Source: Kribbella steppae
Lineage (GTDB): Bacteria; Actinomycetota; Actinomycetes; Propionibacteriales; Kribbellaceae
NCBI RefSeq assembly: GCF_004342025.1
Contig: NZ_SLWN01000005.1
Span: forward strand, 248,001-312,000
Direction: 5' to 3'
DNA: 64,000 nt
Position numbers and translations under genes: made by a program. This document shows, piece by piece, positions 7,533 through 16,658 of this stretch. Numbering within the stretch: position 1 is the first letter of the stretch; every line of letters starts with the position of its first letter. A model generated the notes under the pieces. It ran no database searches and was not told where the DNA came from. It worked only from the letters and a program-made list of their open reading frames with translations.

Positions 7533-8114
7533 TTAGACGATGTGCCAGCGGATCAGGAAGGCGCCTACTGAGAGGACGAGGTAGGTGAGGACCAGAAGGG
7601 TGCCGATGCCGGGGCGGGGGCGGTGTCGGCGGGTGGGGTGGGCGGCGGCCTGGTGGCGGAGGGATTGCATGACGGCGCCGACATACGCCGTTTGGTCCTT
7701 GGGGATGCCGTTGATCTCGCTCTCGTCCTGGCCGCGGACCAGTACGACGTTGTCGTCGCCGACCTCGACGCGGTCCACGTCCTGCCAGGCGAGGCTGCGG
7801 ATGAGCATGCTGGTGCGGGCTTTGAGGGCGGTCGGAGTCAGCACGACCCGGTAGAGCACGACGCCACCGGCGACTCGGACAACGGACGCACCGATGACGA
7901 TCAGCAGGCCGACCGCGAGCATGTCGCGGGCGCCCATCCAGAGCCAAGAGTTGAGTGCCGGTACGGCGATGAACGGCGTGACGAACAACGCCCAGGCCCA
8001 CCACGGCGCGGGATCCAGCGGCACCCGCCACGGCAACTCCGGCACCGGTACGGCGGCTTCGGGCGCAGGCGTGGCGGCCGGATCCACCGAACGATTACCC
8101 ATGGGCGGGACCAT
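7533..8114 (-). CDS. PH-domain-like membrane protein
   Basis: About 193 residues: a Pro/Ala-rich N-terminus, two membrane helices at about 40-60 and 66-90, then a PH-like cytoplasmic domain (LYRVVLTPTALKARTSMLIR...VDRVEVGDDNVVLVRG), a basic linker and a last helix (LLVLTYLVLSVGAFLIRW). This layout fits bacterial PH-domain proteins of unknown role. AAGGGA lies 10 nt before ATG 8114; a GTG at 8123 is also possible. Confidence 0.65.
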   Translation of the reverse strand: MVPPMGNRSVDPAATPAPEAAVPVPELPWRVPLDPAPWWAWALFVTPFIAVPALNSWLWMGARDMLAVGLLIVIGASVVRVAGGVVLYRVVLTPTALKARTSMLIRSLAWQDVDRVEVGDDNVVLVRGQDESEINGIPKDQTAYVGAVMQSLRHQAAAHPTRRHRPRPGIGTLLVLTYLVLSVGAFLIRWHIV

Positions 8115-8198
8115 AGTCGACACATCCCTTGAACACGGCAGGAGACTGCGGCGCTAACAATAACGGCCGCCCCGGCTCAGGTGTTACTCGAAGGGTCC

Positions 8199-9002
8199 TT
8201 ACTCGGCGGCGAGGGCTCGCGAGCGGTTGCGGGCCGCTTCGATGGCCGACAAGAACGCCGCACGGACCTTGTGGTCCTCCAGCTCGCGTACGGCGGCTGC
8301 CGTCGTACCGCCCGGGGACGTCACCCGCTCGCGCAGCACGGTCGGATGCTCGCCGGTCTCGCGCAGCAGCTTCGCGGACCCGACCACGGTCTGTACGACG
8401 AGCTCCGTCGCGGTGCTCCGCGGCAGGCCCATGTGGACGCCGGCCTCGATCATCGCCTCGACGACGAAGAACAGGTACGCCGGACCGGACCCGGAGATCG
8501 CGGTCACCGCGTCCTGCTGCTTCTCCGGCACCCGGATCACCCGACCCGTCGCCGCGAGCAGGCTCTCCGCCAGCTCCAGGTGGCTCTCGTCGCAATGCGC
8601 GCCACGGGAGATCGCCGCCATTCCCTCGTCCACCAGTGCGGGCGTGTTCGGCATCACCCGGACCACTGCGACGCCCTCAGGCAGCCGCGACTCGATGAAG
8701 CCGGTAGTGATGCCCGCAGCCAGCGAGACCACTGTCTGCGACGGCCGCACCGCCGGAGCGATCTCAGCAAGCAGATCAGGCATGTCCTGCGGCTTCACCA
8801 CCAGGACCAACGTGTCCGCCTTCGCCGCCGCGTCCACGTTGGACACGACGTCGACGCCGTACCGCTCGCGGAGCTCGGTGGCGCGCTCCTCCCGGCGCTC
8901 GGTGATCAGGAGCTCCTCCGGTCGCCGTCCGGCCCGAATCAGCCCGGACAGCAACGTCTCCCCCATCACACCGGCCCCGAGAATGGCCACCTGACTAGTC
9001 AT
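8199..9002 (-). CDS. proC: pyrroline-5-carboxylate reductase
   Basis: 267 residues. ProC catalyses the last step of proline synthesis, reducing pyrroline-5-carboxylate with NAD(P)H. The Rossmann loop ILGAGVMG is at 7-14; VMPNTPALVDEGM and the C-terminal signature SGSGPAYLFFVVEAMIEAGV plus TSPGGTTAAAVRELE are diagnostic. It lies about 95 bp downstream of the proline dehydrogenase gene on the same strand, so synthesis and breakdown genes sit side by side. Confidence 0.96.
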   Translation of the reverse strand: MTSQVAILGAGVMGETLLSGLIRAGRRPEELLITERREERATELRERYGVDVVSNVDAAAKADTLVLVVKPQDMPDLLAEIAPAVRPSQTVVSLAAGITTGFIESRLPEGVAVVRVMPNTPALVDEGMAAISRGAHCDESHLELAESLLAATGRVIRVPEKQQDAVTAISGSGPAYLFFVVEAMIEAGVHMGLPRSTATELVVQTVVGSAKLLRETGEHPTVLRERVTSPGGTTAAAVRELEDHKVRAAFLSAIEAARNRSRALAAE

Positions 9003-9096
9003 GACCTCAGAGTACTGATCGAGGTCGATCGAATATCCGCGCCCGCCCAGCAGGCGGGACGTGGGCTCCGAAGGACGCCCTGGGCTGCTTCTTTGG

Positions 9097-10026
9097 CTAC
9101 TTCTTGCTGATCAGGGACCGGGCGAAGAACTGCAGGTTGGCCGGTCGCTCGGCAAGGCGGCGTACCAGGTAGCCGTACCAGTCCTCGCCGTACGGGATGT
9201 AGACGCGCATGGTGTGACCCTGCGAGGCCAGTCGGAGCTGCTCCTCCGGGCGGATGCCGAAGAGCATCTGGTACTCGAAGCTGCCCGGCCGGCGGTTGGC
9301 GCGGTCGGCGAGCGAGCCGGCGATCGCGATCAGCCGCGGGTCGTGGGAGGCGATCATCGGGTAGCCGGCGCCGTTCATCAGCACCTTCATCGCCCGGACG
9401 TACGCCTTGTCGACGGCCCGCTTCTCCTGGAACGCGACCGACTCCGGCTCCTTGTACGCCCCCTTGCAGAGACGGACCCGGGAGCCCGCGTGGGCCAGGT
9501 CGCGGCAGTCCGCCTCGGTCCGGCGCAGGTACGCCTGCAGCACCGCACCTGTCTCCGGGAAGTCCTGGCGGAGCTCGCGCAGGATGCCCAGGGTGGAGTC
9601 GGTGGTGGTGTGGTCCTCCATGTCGAGGGTGACCGTCGTACCGGCGTTGCGGGCCGCGTGGCAGATGGTCCGCGCGTTCTCCAGCGCGATCTTCTCGCCG
9701 TCGCCGGGCAGCGCCTGGCCGACCGCGGACAGCTTCACCGAGACCTCGGCGTTCTTGGTCAGACCGGCGCCGGCCAGCTGCCGGAGCAGCTCGAGGTACG
9801 CGTCCGCGGTGGCGGTCGCGGCGGCCAGGTCGGTGACGTCCTCACCGAGGTGGTCGAGGGTGACGTACAGGCCGTTGCTGACCAGCTTCTCGGTGGCCAG
9901 CACGGCCTCCGAAGCGGACTCGCCGGCCACGAACCGCGCGACGATGCCACTGGACACCGGGAGCGACGAAACGGCCTTCTTGATCTGGGGGCTGCGGGAC
10001 ATGCCCAGCAGGACTCGCCGAAGCAC
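9097..10026 (-). CDS. proline dehydrogenase (monofunctional)
   Basis: 309 residues, the length of monofunctional FAD-dependent proline dehydrogenases (PRODH half of PutA). It oxidises proline to pyrroline-5-carboxylate and passes electrons to the membrane quinone pool. Typical segments are VSVKLSAVG, LDMEDHTTTDSTL, RLCKGAYKE and the C-terminal FEYQMLFGI with ...YLVRRLAERP. The GTG start has a strong GAGGAGGAA site. No pyrroline-5-carboxylate dehydrogenase is in the window. Confidence 0.92.
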   Translation of the reverse strand: MLRRVLLGMSRSPQIKKAVSSLPVSSGIVARFVAGESASEAVLATEKLVSNGLYVTLDHLGEDVTDLAAATATADAYLELLRQLAGAGLTKNAEVSVKLSAVGQALPGDGEKIALENARTICHAARNAGTTVTLDMEDHTTTDSTLGILRELRQDFPETGAVLQAYLRRTEADCRDLAHAGSRVRLCKGAYKEPESVAFQEKRAVDKAYVRAMKVLMNGAGYPMIASHDPRLIAIAGSLADRANRRPGSFEYQMLFGIRPEEQLRLASQGHTMRVYIPYGEDWYGYLVRRLAERPANLQFFARSLISKK

Positions 10027-10190
10027 TACGTGTTCCTCCTCATCAACCCACCCGGCCCCATATGCCAGTGGTGTCAGCAGGTTACGTGCCTGAACTGGAC
10101 GCTCGCTAATCGTGTGTCCGGGACCACACCAGCAGGTCCACTGGTTCGGTCACGGCGTGTGTTCGCACCCCCACCGGGAGAGGATGAGGT

Positions 10191-11225
10191 ATGCCCATCT
10201 TCAAGCGTCGCAGGCGGAGCTCCGGGGAGGCCGACCCGATCGGCGCGTTCTGGTCCTGGTGGACCGAGTCCGGAGCCGCGATCGTCGCCGACGCGGTCGC
10301 TCGTCAGCAGCCGACCGAGACGAGCGCCGAACTGACCGAGTACCTCGGCCGGATCCACAACGATCTCGAATGGGAGCTCGGACCGGGCCTGCACGCCAAC
10401 CACGTCCTGATCGTCACCGCAGCCGGCGACCCGGGCCTCCGGGCGACCGCCCGGCGCTGGTTGCGCGCGGCGCCGCCGTCCGACCAGACCTGGGAGTACG
10501 CCGACCTGCGCCGGCCCGGTCCGGCCTTCACCATCCGGTTCGACGGGCTACCTCCGATCGCGATCGACGAGGCCCTGGTGACGGTCGAACCCGATGCGGC
10601 CGCGATCCATGTCGGCGTACATCACCCGACCTTTCCCGAACTGCCGATCGACGTGCAGCGGCGGGTGACGTTCCTGATGCTCGACCTCGTCCTCGGTGAG
10701 GAAATGGTGGAGACCTGGGTCGGCGCAATCGACACGCTCACCGACGTACCCGCCGACGTGAAGCCGATCGAGACCCTTCTGCCCGCGGTCGCGGCGTTCG
10801 CGGCCGAGCACACCCTGGAGGATGGCAGCCCCGCCTGGAAAATGCTCGAGGGCGTCCGCGACGGACACCGGCTCATCGCCACCGCGGAGTACCCGCTCCG
10901 CTCGATCCGCCGCCCGCACCTGGACACGCACGCGGCGATCTCGATCGGCTATCCGGTACGGCGTGAGGACGGCCTGCCGGAGGCGGACATGCTGGACGAA
11001 CTCCGGCAGTTCGAAGACCACCTCACCGACCGGCTCGGCGGCTCCGGCAATCTGCTCGCCCACGAGACCTCGGCCGGCACCCGCGTCCTGCACTACTACG
11101 TCGACGGCACCACACCGGCGGGCGAACAACTCAAGGCGGCGATCACCGGCTGGCCCCACGGCAAGGTCACCGTCGCGGTAGCCCCTGATCCCGCTTGGGA
11201 CAACGTCTCCCACCTGGCCGGCTGA
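10191..11225 (+). CDS. DUF695-type hypothetical protein
   Basis: 344 residues, soluble, no signal peptide. The N-terminal half is a conserved unknown domain (FWSWWTESGAAIVADAVARQ...LEWELGPGLHANHVLIVTA) and the C-terminal half fits DUF695 (LDTHAAISIGYPVRREDGLP...RLGGSGNLLAHETSAGTR). GAGAGGATGAGG precedes the ATG. Function unknown. Confidence 0.6.
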   Translation: MPIFKRRRRSSGEADPIGAFWSWWTESGAAIVADAVARQQPTETSAELTEYLGRIHNDLEWELGPGLHANHVLIVTAAGDPGLRATARRWLRAAPPSDQTWEYADLRRPGPAFTIRFDGLPPIAIDEALVTVEPDAAAIHVGVHHPTFPELPIDVQRRVTFLMLDLVLGEEMVETWVGAIDTLTDVPADVKPIETLLPAVAAFAAEHTLEDGSPAWKMLEGVRDGHRLIATAEYPLRSIRRPHLDTHAAISIGYPVRREDGLPEADMLDELRQFEDHLTDRLGGSGNLLAHETSAGTRVLHYYVDGTTPAGEQLKAAITGWPHGKVTVAVAPDPAWDNVSHLAG

Positions 11226-11383
11226 GGCGCCCCCGACACGCCCGCTGACCTGGCCGTTCTGCGTCTTGTGTAACGCTCCGTGTTCTCAGGCCGATATCCA
11301 GCCGGATGCTCTTACGCAGGGTTACTGGGGCACCCAAGATCCGGTCCATGGGGGTCGGGCACATTGGGGAGGACCGTTACACG

Positions 11384-12334
11384 ATGAAGTACATCTCCAC
11401 GAGCCGCGCTGCGGTCGTGACGCTGGCCGTAGCCGCCACCGTCGTCGGTCTGTCCGGGTCGGCCAACGCCGTACAGGACAGCTCGAACGCGACAGCCGCC
11501 GTCGTGCAGCCGGGGCCGAACACGGTCGGATCGCCGCAGATCAAGGACGGCCAGGTGTACGGCTGGGACATGGCCAACAACACCATCCCGTGGCTGAAGC
11601 TGGGCTCTGACCTGCGTGCCGAGATCCGTGCGGCCCAGACCGCGACGGTGAAGGACGGCGCGGTGACCACGTCCAAGATCGCACCGAAGGCCGTCACCGA
11701 GGACAAGCTGTCCGACGCGCTCCAGGCGAAGATCAACGCGGGCGGGCCGTCGTACCTGGCGAACTGGGGTGAGATCTTCCGGAACACGATCGGCAACGGC
11801 CGCGCCCAGCTCGGTCAGTCGAGCGCCGGTGAGGGACTGAACCTCACCACCCCGACCGCGACCGACGCGGTGCACTTCGGCAACGAGGCCGACTTCGCGG
11901 GCAAGCCTGTGGCCCTGACCACGGTCAAGTACGACGTCTTCACGACCGGCGAGAACGCTGCCAAAGGCCCGAACAACATGCCGTCGATCAAGTTCGAAAT
12001 GAACCCTGACGTGGGCGGCGCGACGTACACCACCCTGGTCTACGCTCCGGACAACTCCACGTCGAACACCTGGACCTCGATCAACGCGGGCGCGGACACC
12101 GGCAAGCACTGGGGCTTCACCGGCACCTACTTCAACGCCGACCCGGCGCGCTGCGGTCTGAACGGTGCCCGGTGCACGCTGACCGAGGCACTGGCGGTGC
12201 TCGGCTCCAACGCCAAGTTCATCAGCGCGGGCATCGGCAAGGGCCGCGACTTCGAGTTCCACGGCGCCGTACGCTCCCTGACCATCAACAGCACCACCTA
12301 CAAGTTCACCGCAGGCGGCGTACTCGCAAACTGA
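11384..12334 (+). CDS. secreted protein of unknown function
   Basis: 316 residues from ATG 11384, with GGGGAGGA 10 nt upstream. The N-terminus is a Sec signal (MKYISTSRAAVVTLAVAATV...SANA, cleavage near residue 29). The mature part starts with the repeat-like tail motif seen in actinobacterial surface proteins (IKDGQVYGWDMANNTIPWLK, DGAVTTSKIAPKAVTEDKL), followed by a beta-rich domain with one Cys pair (CGLNGARC). The exact fold is not recognised. Confidence 0.75.
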   Translation: MKYISTSRAAVVTLAVAATVVGLSGSANAVQDSSNATAAVVQPGPNTVGSPQIKDGQVYGWDMANNTIPWLKLGSDLRAEIRAAQTATVKDGAVTTSKIAPKAVTEDKLSDALQAKINAGGPSYLANWGEIFRNTIGNGRAQLGQSSAGEGLNLTTPTATDAVHFGNEADFAGKPVALTTVKYDVFTTGENAAKGPNNMPSIKFEMNPDVGGATYTTLVYAPDNSTSNTWTSINAGADTGKHWGFTGTYFNADPARCGLNGARCTLTEALAVLGSNAKFISAGIGKGRDFEFHGAVRSLTINSTTYKFTAGGVLAN

Positions 12335-12349
12335 CAACCTCCACAACTG

Positions 12350-12386
12350 AAGGTGGTCCCAGGCTCGTTGCCCGGGGCCACCTTTT
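12350..12386 (+). terminator. terminator of the secreted-protein gene
   Basis: AGGTGGTCCC (12351-12360) pairs with GGGGCCACCT (12374-12383) with one G-T wobble, followed by TTT. It begins 16 bp after the stop codon. Confidence 0.75.
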
Positions 12387-12410
12387 CGTACTCCGCACGC
12401 CGGACGGCGT

Positions 12411-12743
12411 ATCAACGTTGCCGCACCGAGTCCAAGAGCCGCCAGAATGAAGGCGAGCACGATGTAGGCGTCCAAGCCGGCACCTTCGGCGAAGCCGTTG
12501 CCTGAGGCGACGTTTCCCGGCTGGCCGGGTAAGTCACACACGCCCCCCGCTCCGCGGACTTCGGCTGAACCGCGAGCTCACAGCGCCGACTTGCTGACGG
12601 GCGCACCTTGATCTGTTCATGCGTCGGGTAGCGGGTTGGGGGCTCGGTGGGGGCCGATGGGGTCGACGTGGATGGTGAAGCCGTTGGGGGGTGGTCAATT
12701 CCAGGGTCTTGGGGTCGAGGCAGCGTACGGTCCAGCGGCTCCT
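12411..12743 (-). repeat. repeat copy A: permease tail plus HNH-gene 3' remnant
   Basis: Read on the minus strand, 12743-12513 matches the last ~40 codons and downstream DNA of the intact DUF222-HNH gene (14405-14173) at roughly 85 percent by eye; an extra G in the GGGGGG run at 12686-12691 breaks the frame. Then 12512-12411 repeats the 3' end of the ABC permease gene (IVLAFILAALGLGAATL). Neither part can be expressed as a full gene. The rest of 12335-12864 shows nothing else recognisable. Confidence 0.8.
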
Positions 12744-12864
12744 CTTTGTGGTGGTTGGTCTGAGTAAGCAGGCGGTGAATCGGCCGGGCGACGCCCGCAA
12801 TAGAGCGGTGGCGGCCCACCGGCGCTCCGCGCGCTGTGTGTTGTCGGGTTCCTAGACTCGTCAC

Positions 12865-13188
12865 GTGTCTGACTACCTGCAGGTCTCGACAGCGACACCG
12901 ACCCGTGAGGATGCGGTGCGGCTTGCCGGCTCGTCCGTTGAGGCTGGTCTCGCGGCCGGTGCACAAGTCATCGGGCCGGTGGTGTCGGTCTTCTGGCACG
13001 AGGGCCGGTACGTCGAGGGCGAGGAGTGGCAGGTGCTCCTGAAGACCACGGCGGCCAGGTACTCCGAACTGGAGGCGCACCTACTCGACCGGCACCCTTG
13101 GGCCAACCCGGAGGTCGGCGCCGTGCCGATCACGCGGGGGTCAGTGGCCTACCTCGGGTGGCTCGACAAGTCCACCGGGAAGAACTAG
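12865..13188 (+). CDS. cutA: CutA-family divalent-cation tolerance protein
   Basis: 107 residues, the usual CutA1 length. Landmarks are YLQVSTATPTREDA at the N-terminus, GAQVIGPVVSVFWHEG, then LLKTTAARYSELEAHLLDRH and the end PEVGAVPITRGSVAYLGWLD. CutA1 proteins are very stable cytoplasmic trimers whose exact role is uncertain. TAGACT at 12853-12858 lies 6 nt before the GTG, so this start is leaderless. It is the only intact gene between repeat copies A and B. Confidence 0.88.
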   Translation: MSDYLQVSTATPTREDAVRLAGSSVEAGLAAGAQVIGPVVSVFWHEGRYVEGEEWQVLLKTTAARYSELEAHLLDRHPWANPEVGAVPITRGSVAYLGWLDKSTGKN

Positions 13189-13189
13189 C

Positions 13190-14046
13190 TGCGGGCTCGC
13201 TCCAACACTGCAGACACCTCGGCACCACCGAAGCGCGCGACAGCCGCCGCCGCACACCACGGAGACGATCGCCGGGTCGGACCGACTCAACACCAGCGGC
13301 CAAGTCCAGCGCGTGGCCGGTCACGCAGCGGCCTTCTCGGGTGCGCCGGCGTCCAAGTACGCGTGAGCGAGCCGGGTCAGGTACAAGCACCTTGTCGCGC
13401 AAGTGGGTGTCGTCGTACCGGGTGAGCGCGCTTTCGAGCACCGGGATAGCGCGTGACGGGCGCAACTCGGCGAAGCACCTGCCGGTCACGATCTCGATCT
13501 CCAGCGGGTCGACCCAAACACGAAGTCCGGCTCAAGGTCCGTCGGCTGGCTCACCGCCGCTTCGGCCGCCTCCAGGGCTCGCTGCCGCGAGTGCCTGACC
13601 GGATACAGCGTGAGCCAAGGCAAGGCGCTCATGCAGAATCCTACGGACGCGAGGGGTAGCGCGGGTCCCGCCACGGGAGTGGATTCCTCGGCCGTTGCGC
13701 TGTCGGCCCTTCTCGTACGCGATGAAGAGCTTGCTCTCGTCGGTGAACAGCTGCTTGCCGTTGGGCGAGCGAGTTGCCCTCCAGCCCGGCGTCTCCGGAC
13801 TCCTGCGCCGCCGCGAAAGCGCGGCGGTAGTGGCGGCGGGAGTCGGTGAAACGGCCCGCGTCGGATGCGGCCCAACCGGCCACCTGTTCTTGCTCTGCGA
13901 GTAGGCCGGTCAAGGGCGGTAGTGTCGCTGTAGCTCGCGGACTTGATCAGGCGCTCTGTCGCGGCCATCTCGCTCGTGTAGACAGCGAAGGTGTTCATCC
14001 CACCGAGGTGATCATCGAGGCGGCGAAGCCGAGCGGTACGCAACCG
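13190..14046 (-). pseudogene. decayed XRE-family regulator, TPR half only
   Basis: On the minus strand, pieces of one protein appear in successive frames: RRLDDHLGGMNTFAVYTSEM and ERLIKSASYSD (about 14040-13950); LLAEQEQVAGWAASDAGRF with RRHYRRAFAAAQESGDAG (13910-13780); ALEAAEAAVSQPTDLEPDFV (near 13560-13500); then TGRCFAEL...AIPVLESALTRYDDTH, LAHAYLDAG and TGHALDLAAGVESVRP (13490-13250). This order is that of the TPR region of actinobacterial HTH_31/TPR regulators. At least three frameshifts are present and the N-terminal HTH is missing; the gene is cut exactly where repeat copy B begins. Confidence 0.75.
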
Positions 14047-14172
14047 GCGGAGGGTTGCTGCGCCGAGTCCAAGAGCCGCAAGGATGAAGGCGAGCACGAT
14101 TGAGGCGTCGGCGCCGACTCCGGGGTCGGGGTCGGGGTCGGGGTCGGGGCCAAAGCCGTTGCCTGGGACAAC
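14047..14172 (-). repeat. repeat copy B: permease 3' end
   Basis: Second copy of the last ~35 codons of the ABC permease (…GNGFG…IVLAFILAALGLGAATLRR), just downstream of the HNH stop. It differs from the intact copy by an expanded GGGGTC hexamer run at 14122-14149. It joins directly to the decayed TPR regulator at its 3' end. Confidence 0.8.
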
Positions 14173-14274
14173 GTCTCTCGCCGGCTGGGCAAGTCCCCCA
14201 CGCCCCCGCTCGCGCACTCCGACTGAACCGCGAGCTCACATCGTCGACATGCTGACGGGCGCACCTTGATCTGT

Positions 14275-16155
14275 TCAGGTGTCCGGTAGCGGGTTGGGGG
14301 CTCGGTGGGTGCCGGTGGGGTCGACGTGGAAGGTGAACCCGTTGGGCGTGGTCCATTCCAAGGTCTTGGGGTCGAGGCGGCGTACGGTCCAGCGGCCGTG
14401 GGTCTTGACCCTGTGCGGGAACCGGCGCAGGGGTGCGAGGTTAGCCGGGGTGGTTTGACCTGGTGGCCCGAGCGGGTCGTAGGGCTCGATGTGGTCCAGG
14501 TCCATCGCCGCGTGGGTTTCGCGAGTGCCGTACGGAAACAGCTCCACCGGGTGGATCAGCTTGACCCGTTCGCGGATCCGGTCGGGGATCTCGTAGGCAT
14601 CGACACTGACCGCGTCGTTGAGATCGATGACCGGCTTCACGGCGTACGGCCCATGGCCGACGAGCTCGCTCAACTGGCCGGCCAGCAGAGGGCCGAGGTT
14701 CTCAACCCGGAGTACGCCGGTGCCGGTGGCCAGGGTGTGGTCGGTGAGGTGCACGTAGATCTCGGTCTTGCCCGGGTGCAGCCGGCCAGCCGCGCCGCCT
14801 GCATCGTTTGCGCGGCCGCGGGTGGTCGGGTGGGTGTGAGCGTCGTGCCTGATCTGGGCCAGCCGGGCATCCAGCGCCCTGCGCGCCGCGGCATCGACGG
14901 TCGCGGTGTCGAGGGCCTCGCCGTCGTCGTCGCGGTCGAGCCGCAGGCCGGGGTCGAACGGCTCGACCGCGTCCTTGACCGGGGTGTCGAGCGGGTCGGG
15001 GAGATCGCTGTGGCTGGGGTGGGGCGCGTCGCGGTCGGCTTCGTCGTCCAGGCCTGGTTCTGCCCAGTCCTCCAGCAGACCCTCGTCACCCGAGTAGGCA
15101 CCGCCGTCGGACGCCCGGGCAGAGGCTGGCGCACCGCCACAGCCGGCAGTGGAGGCGGAGCCTTGATCGGTGGCCGAGGCCGTGCTCGAGGCGGCGCTCT
15201 GGTCGTTGGTCATGCCCGTACCTGGGGCGGCGTCTCGGCCGGAGGCTGTTGGGGCTGCTCGCGTGGCGCCGTCATCGGTGGTTGCTTCGGCGGCTGTGTC
15301 GGTCGTTTGGGTGCCGCCGCTGCCTGTGTCTGCTGGCGGTCCGGGAGGGGCCGGCCGGGTGTTGAGGAGTTTGTGGGCTTGGTGGAGGAGCTCTTCGGTG
15401 TAGCGGGGGTCGGCGATGATGCCGACCGCGTCCGCGCGACGGGACTGCAGCGGGTTGGTGTCGCCAAGAACCTTCAACGCTTCGGCGATGCTGCCGATGC
15501 GGGCGTTGAACCGGATCGCATGACCGGAGCCGGTGCGGATGTGGATCCGCTTCGTGCCGTGCTCGTCGGAGCGGGCCAGGTAGACGCCACGTTCGCGGGC
15601 CTTCTCGGCGGCCTTCTTGCGGGCGGCCTCAGGGTCGGCGTGGTGCTTGGCGGCGTCGACGATCTTGTCCAGCCGGATCGGGGTCAGCGTATCGACCACC
15701 CGGCAGACTCGCCGGTCGACGGACCGGGCGGCGTCTTCGGACAGGTCGAGGCAGGCGGTGGCGATCTTGCGCGCCTTCCACGGGGTCGCCTGCCCGGCCT
15801 GGACGCGGGCCCAGGTGAGCGGGAGGCGGTGGCGCAGCGCGAGTGCCTGGCCGATGAAGTCGGCGGCCGCACCGGCCGAGATGCCGAGCATGACGCCGAA
15901 CTCGGCCGGCGCGAACTCGGCGATCTCGGGACAGCCGTCACCGCCCAGGACGATGGCACGTTCACGACCGTCACCGGTGGAGCGGCCGGGGCGGTGTTCG
16001 GGGCGCGTGGGGTAGGTGTCGGGGTGGTGGCGGTCGGCGTAGGTCTGGGCGTGTTCGAGGAGCCGGGCGTCGAGGCGGTTGGCCTCGGCGCGGTGTTCGG
16101 CGGCCGACTCCAGCAGGTCGGGCGTCGACAGCGTAGCCAGGTCTCCTTCGAACAT
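14275..16155 (-). CDS. DUF222-HNH endonuclease (13E12 repeat family)
   Basis: 626 residues. The N-terminal two thirds is the DUF222 helical domain (LESAAEHRAEANRLDARLLE, then the ALRHRLPLTWARVQAGQATP segment) with a long low-complexity Asp/Ala/Thr-rich insert at about 295-430. The C-terminus is an HNH nuclease: AMDLDHIEPYD, ANLAPL and PHRVKTHGRW supply the D-H, N and H positions. This is the family called REP13E12 in M. tuberculosis, where members are repeated and host prophage attachment sites. The ATG at 16155 is 7 nt after a TAGAAT -10. The 3' end is duplicated at 12513-12743. Confidence 0.88.
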   Translation of the reverse strand: MFEGDLATLSTPDLLESAAEHRAEANRLDARLLEHAQTYADRHHPDTYPTRPEHRPGRSTGDGRERAIVLGGDGCPEIAEFAPAEFGVMLGISAGAAADFIGQALALRHRLPLTWARVQAGQATPWKARKIATACLDLSEDAARSVDRRVCRVVDTLTPIRLDKIVDAAKHHADPEAARKKAAEKARERGVYLARSDEHGTKRIHIRTGSGHAIRFNARIGSIAEALKVLGDTNPLQSRRADAVGIIADPRYTEELLHQAHKLLNTRPAPPGPPADTGSGGTQTTDTAAEATTDDGATRAAPTASGRDAAPGTGMTNDQSAASSTASATDQGSASTAGCGGAPASARASDGGAYSGDEGLLEDWAEPGLDDEADRDAPHPSHSDLPDPLDTPVKDAVEPFDPGLRLDRDDDGEALDTATVDAAARRALDARLAQIRHDAHTHPTTRGRANDAGGAAGRLHPGKTEIYVHLTDHTLATGTGVLRVENLGPLLAGQLSELVGHGPYAVKPVIDLNDAVSVDAYEIPDRIRERVKLIHPVELFPYGTRETHAAMDLDHIEPYDPLGPPGQTTPANLAPLRRFPHRVKTHGRWTVRRLDPKTLEWTTPNGFTFHVDPTGTHRAPNPLPDT

Positions 16156-16162
16156 GTGCTTG

Positions 16163-16192
16163 ATTCTACGCCATCGGTTGGTGGCTGGGCAA
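16163..16192 (-). promoter_or_regulatory. promoter of the HNH gene
   Basis: On the minus strand, TTGCCC (16192-16187), an 18-bp spacer and TAGAAT (16168-16163) precede the ATG by 7 nt; a leaderless, housekeeping-type promoter. Confidence 0.65.
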
Positions 16193-16314
16193 ACTCCAGA
16201 GGGCTCGGGATCCCTTATCCACAAGGAGAAACGTCACAGCTTGCAAGTTGCGGAAACCGGGTCAGCATCGAGGCGTCGACGAAGTCGGACTGACTGTTCA
16301 GCGAATGTCGCCTG

Positions 16315-16357
16315 GTCTGGCGCGCGCCTGTCCCCCTCAAGACGGCGCGCGCCAGAC
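16315..16357. repeat. perfect 14-bp inverted repeat
   Basis: GTCTGGCGCGCGCC (16315-16328) and GGCGCGCGCCAGAC (16344-16357) are exact reverse complements around a 15-nt loop. A partial third copy (GGCGCGCCAGGC) follows at about 16366. It could be a strong hairpin or a recombinase/nuclease site. Confidence 0.75.
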
Positions 16358-16398
16358 GATCTTGCGGCGCGCCAGGCCGACCGCACCTCCGCGCCCCC

Positions 16399-16443
16399 GC
16401 ACCGCCGCACCGCCGCACCGCCGCACCGCCGCACCGCCGCACC
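16399..16443. repeat. 8-bp tandem repeat (ACCGCCGC)n
   Basis: Five full units of ACCGCCGC run from 16401 to 16440, with partial units at both ends. It lies in non-coding DNA upstream of the HNH gene. Confidence 0.85.
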
Positions 16444-16658
16444 TTGCAACAAACAACGAAGGAGCTCGCGCACGGAAACCCGCCCTGGAGGCGTTCATGT
16501 GTAGCGGCGGCGTGGAGTGATCACGGTTGTCACCTCGCGGGTGACTGAGCGGCGACAGCCGCGCCGCAAGGGAGTGGGTGGGAGCGCCCGGCGTAGGACG
16601 CCAGCGAGCAGCCGCCAATGCCGCAGGCAACTTCCACACCTGACCGGGCGCGTGGGGC

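Larger units (their letters stand above)
16156..16658. other. intergenic DNA between HNH gene and ABC permease
   Basis: About 500 bases without a gene. It contains the HNH promoter, a perfect 14-bp inverted repeat and an 8-bp tandem repeat, all listed separately. If the repeats mark insertions, this is the element's 5' region. Confidence 0.6.

Noticed and set aside
14305..16293. 662-residue frame on the plus strand
   Set aside because: It is the antisense shadow of the DUF222-HNH gene; Gly/Arg/Val-rich composition without a domain.
16399..16443. short repeat considered as CRISPR
   Set aside because: Units are 8 bp with no spacers.
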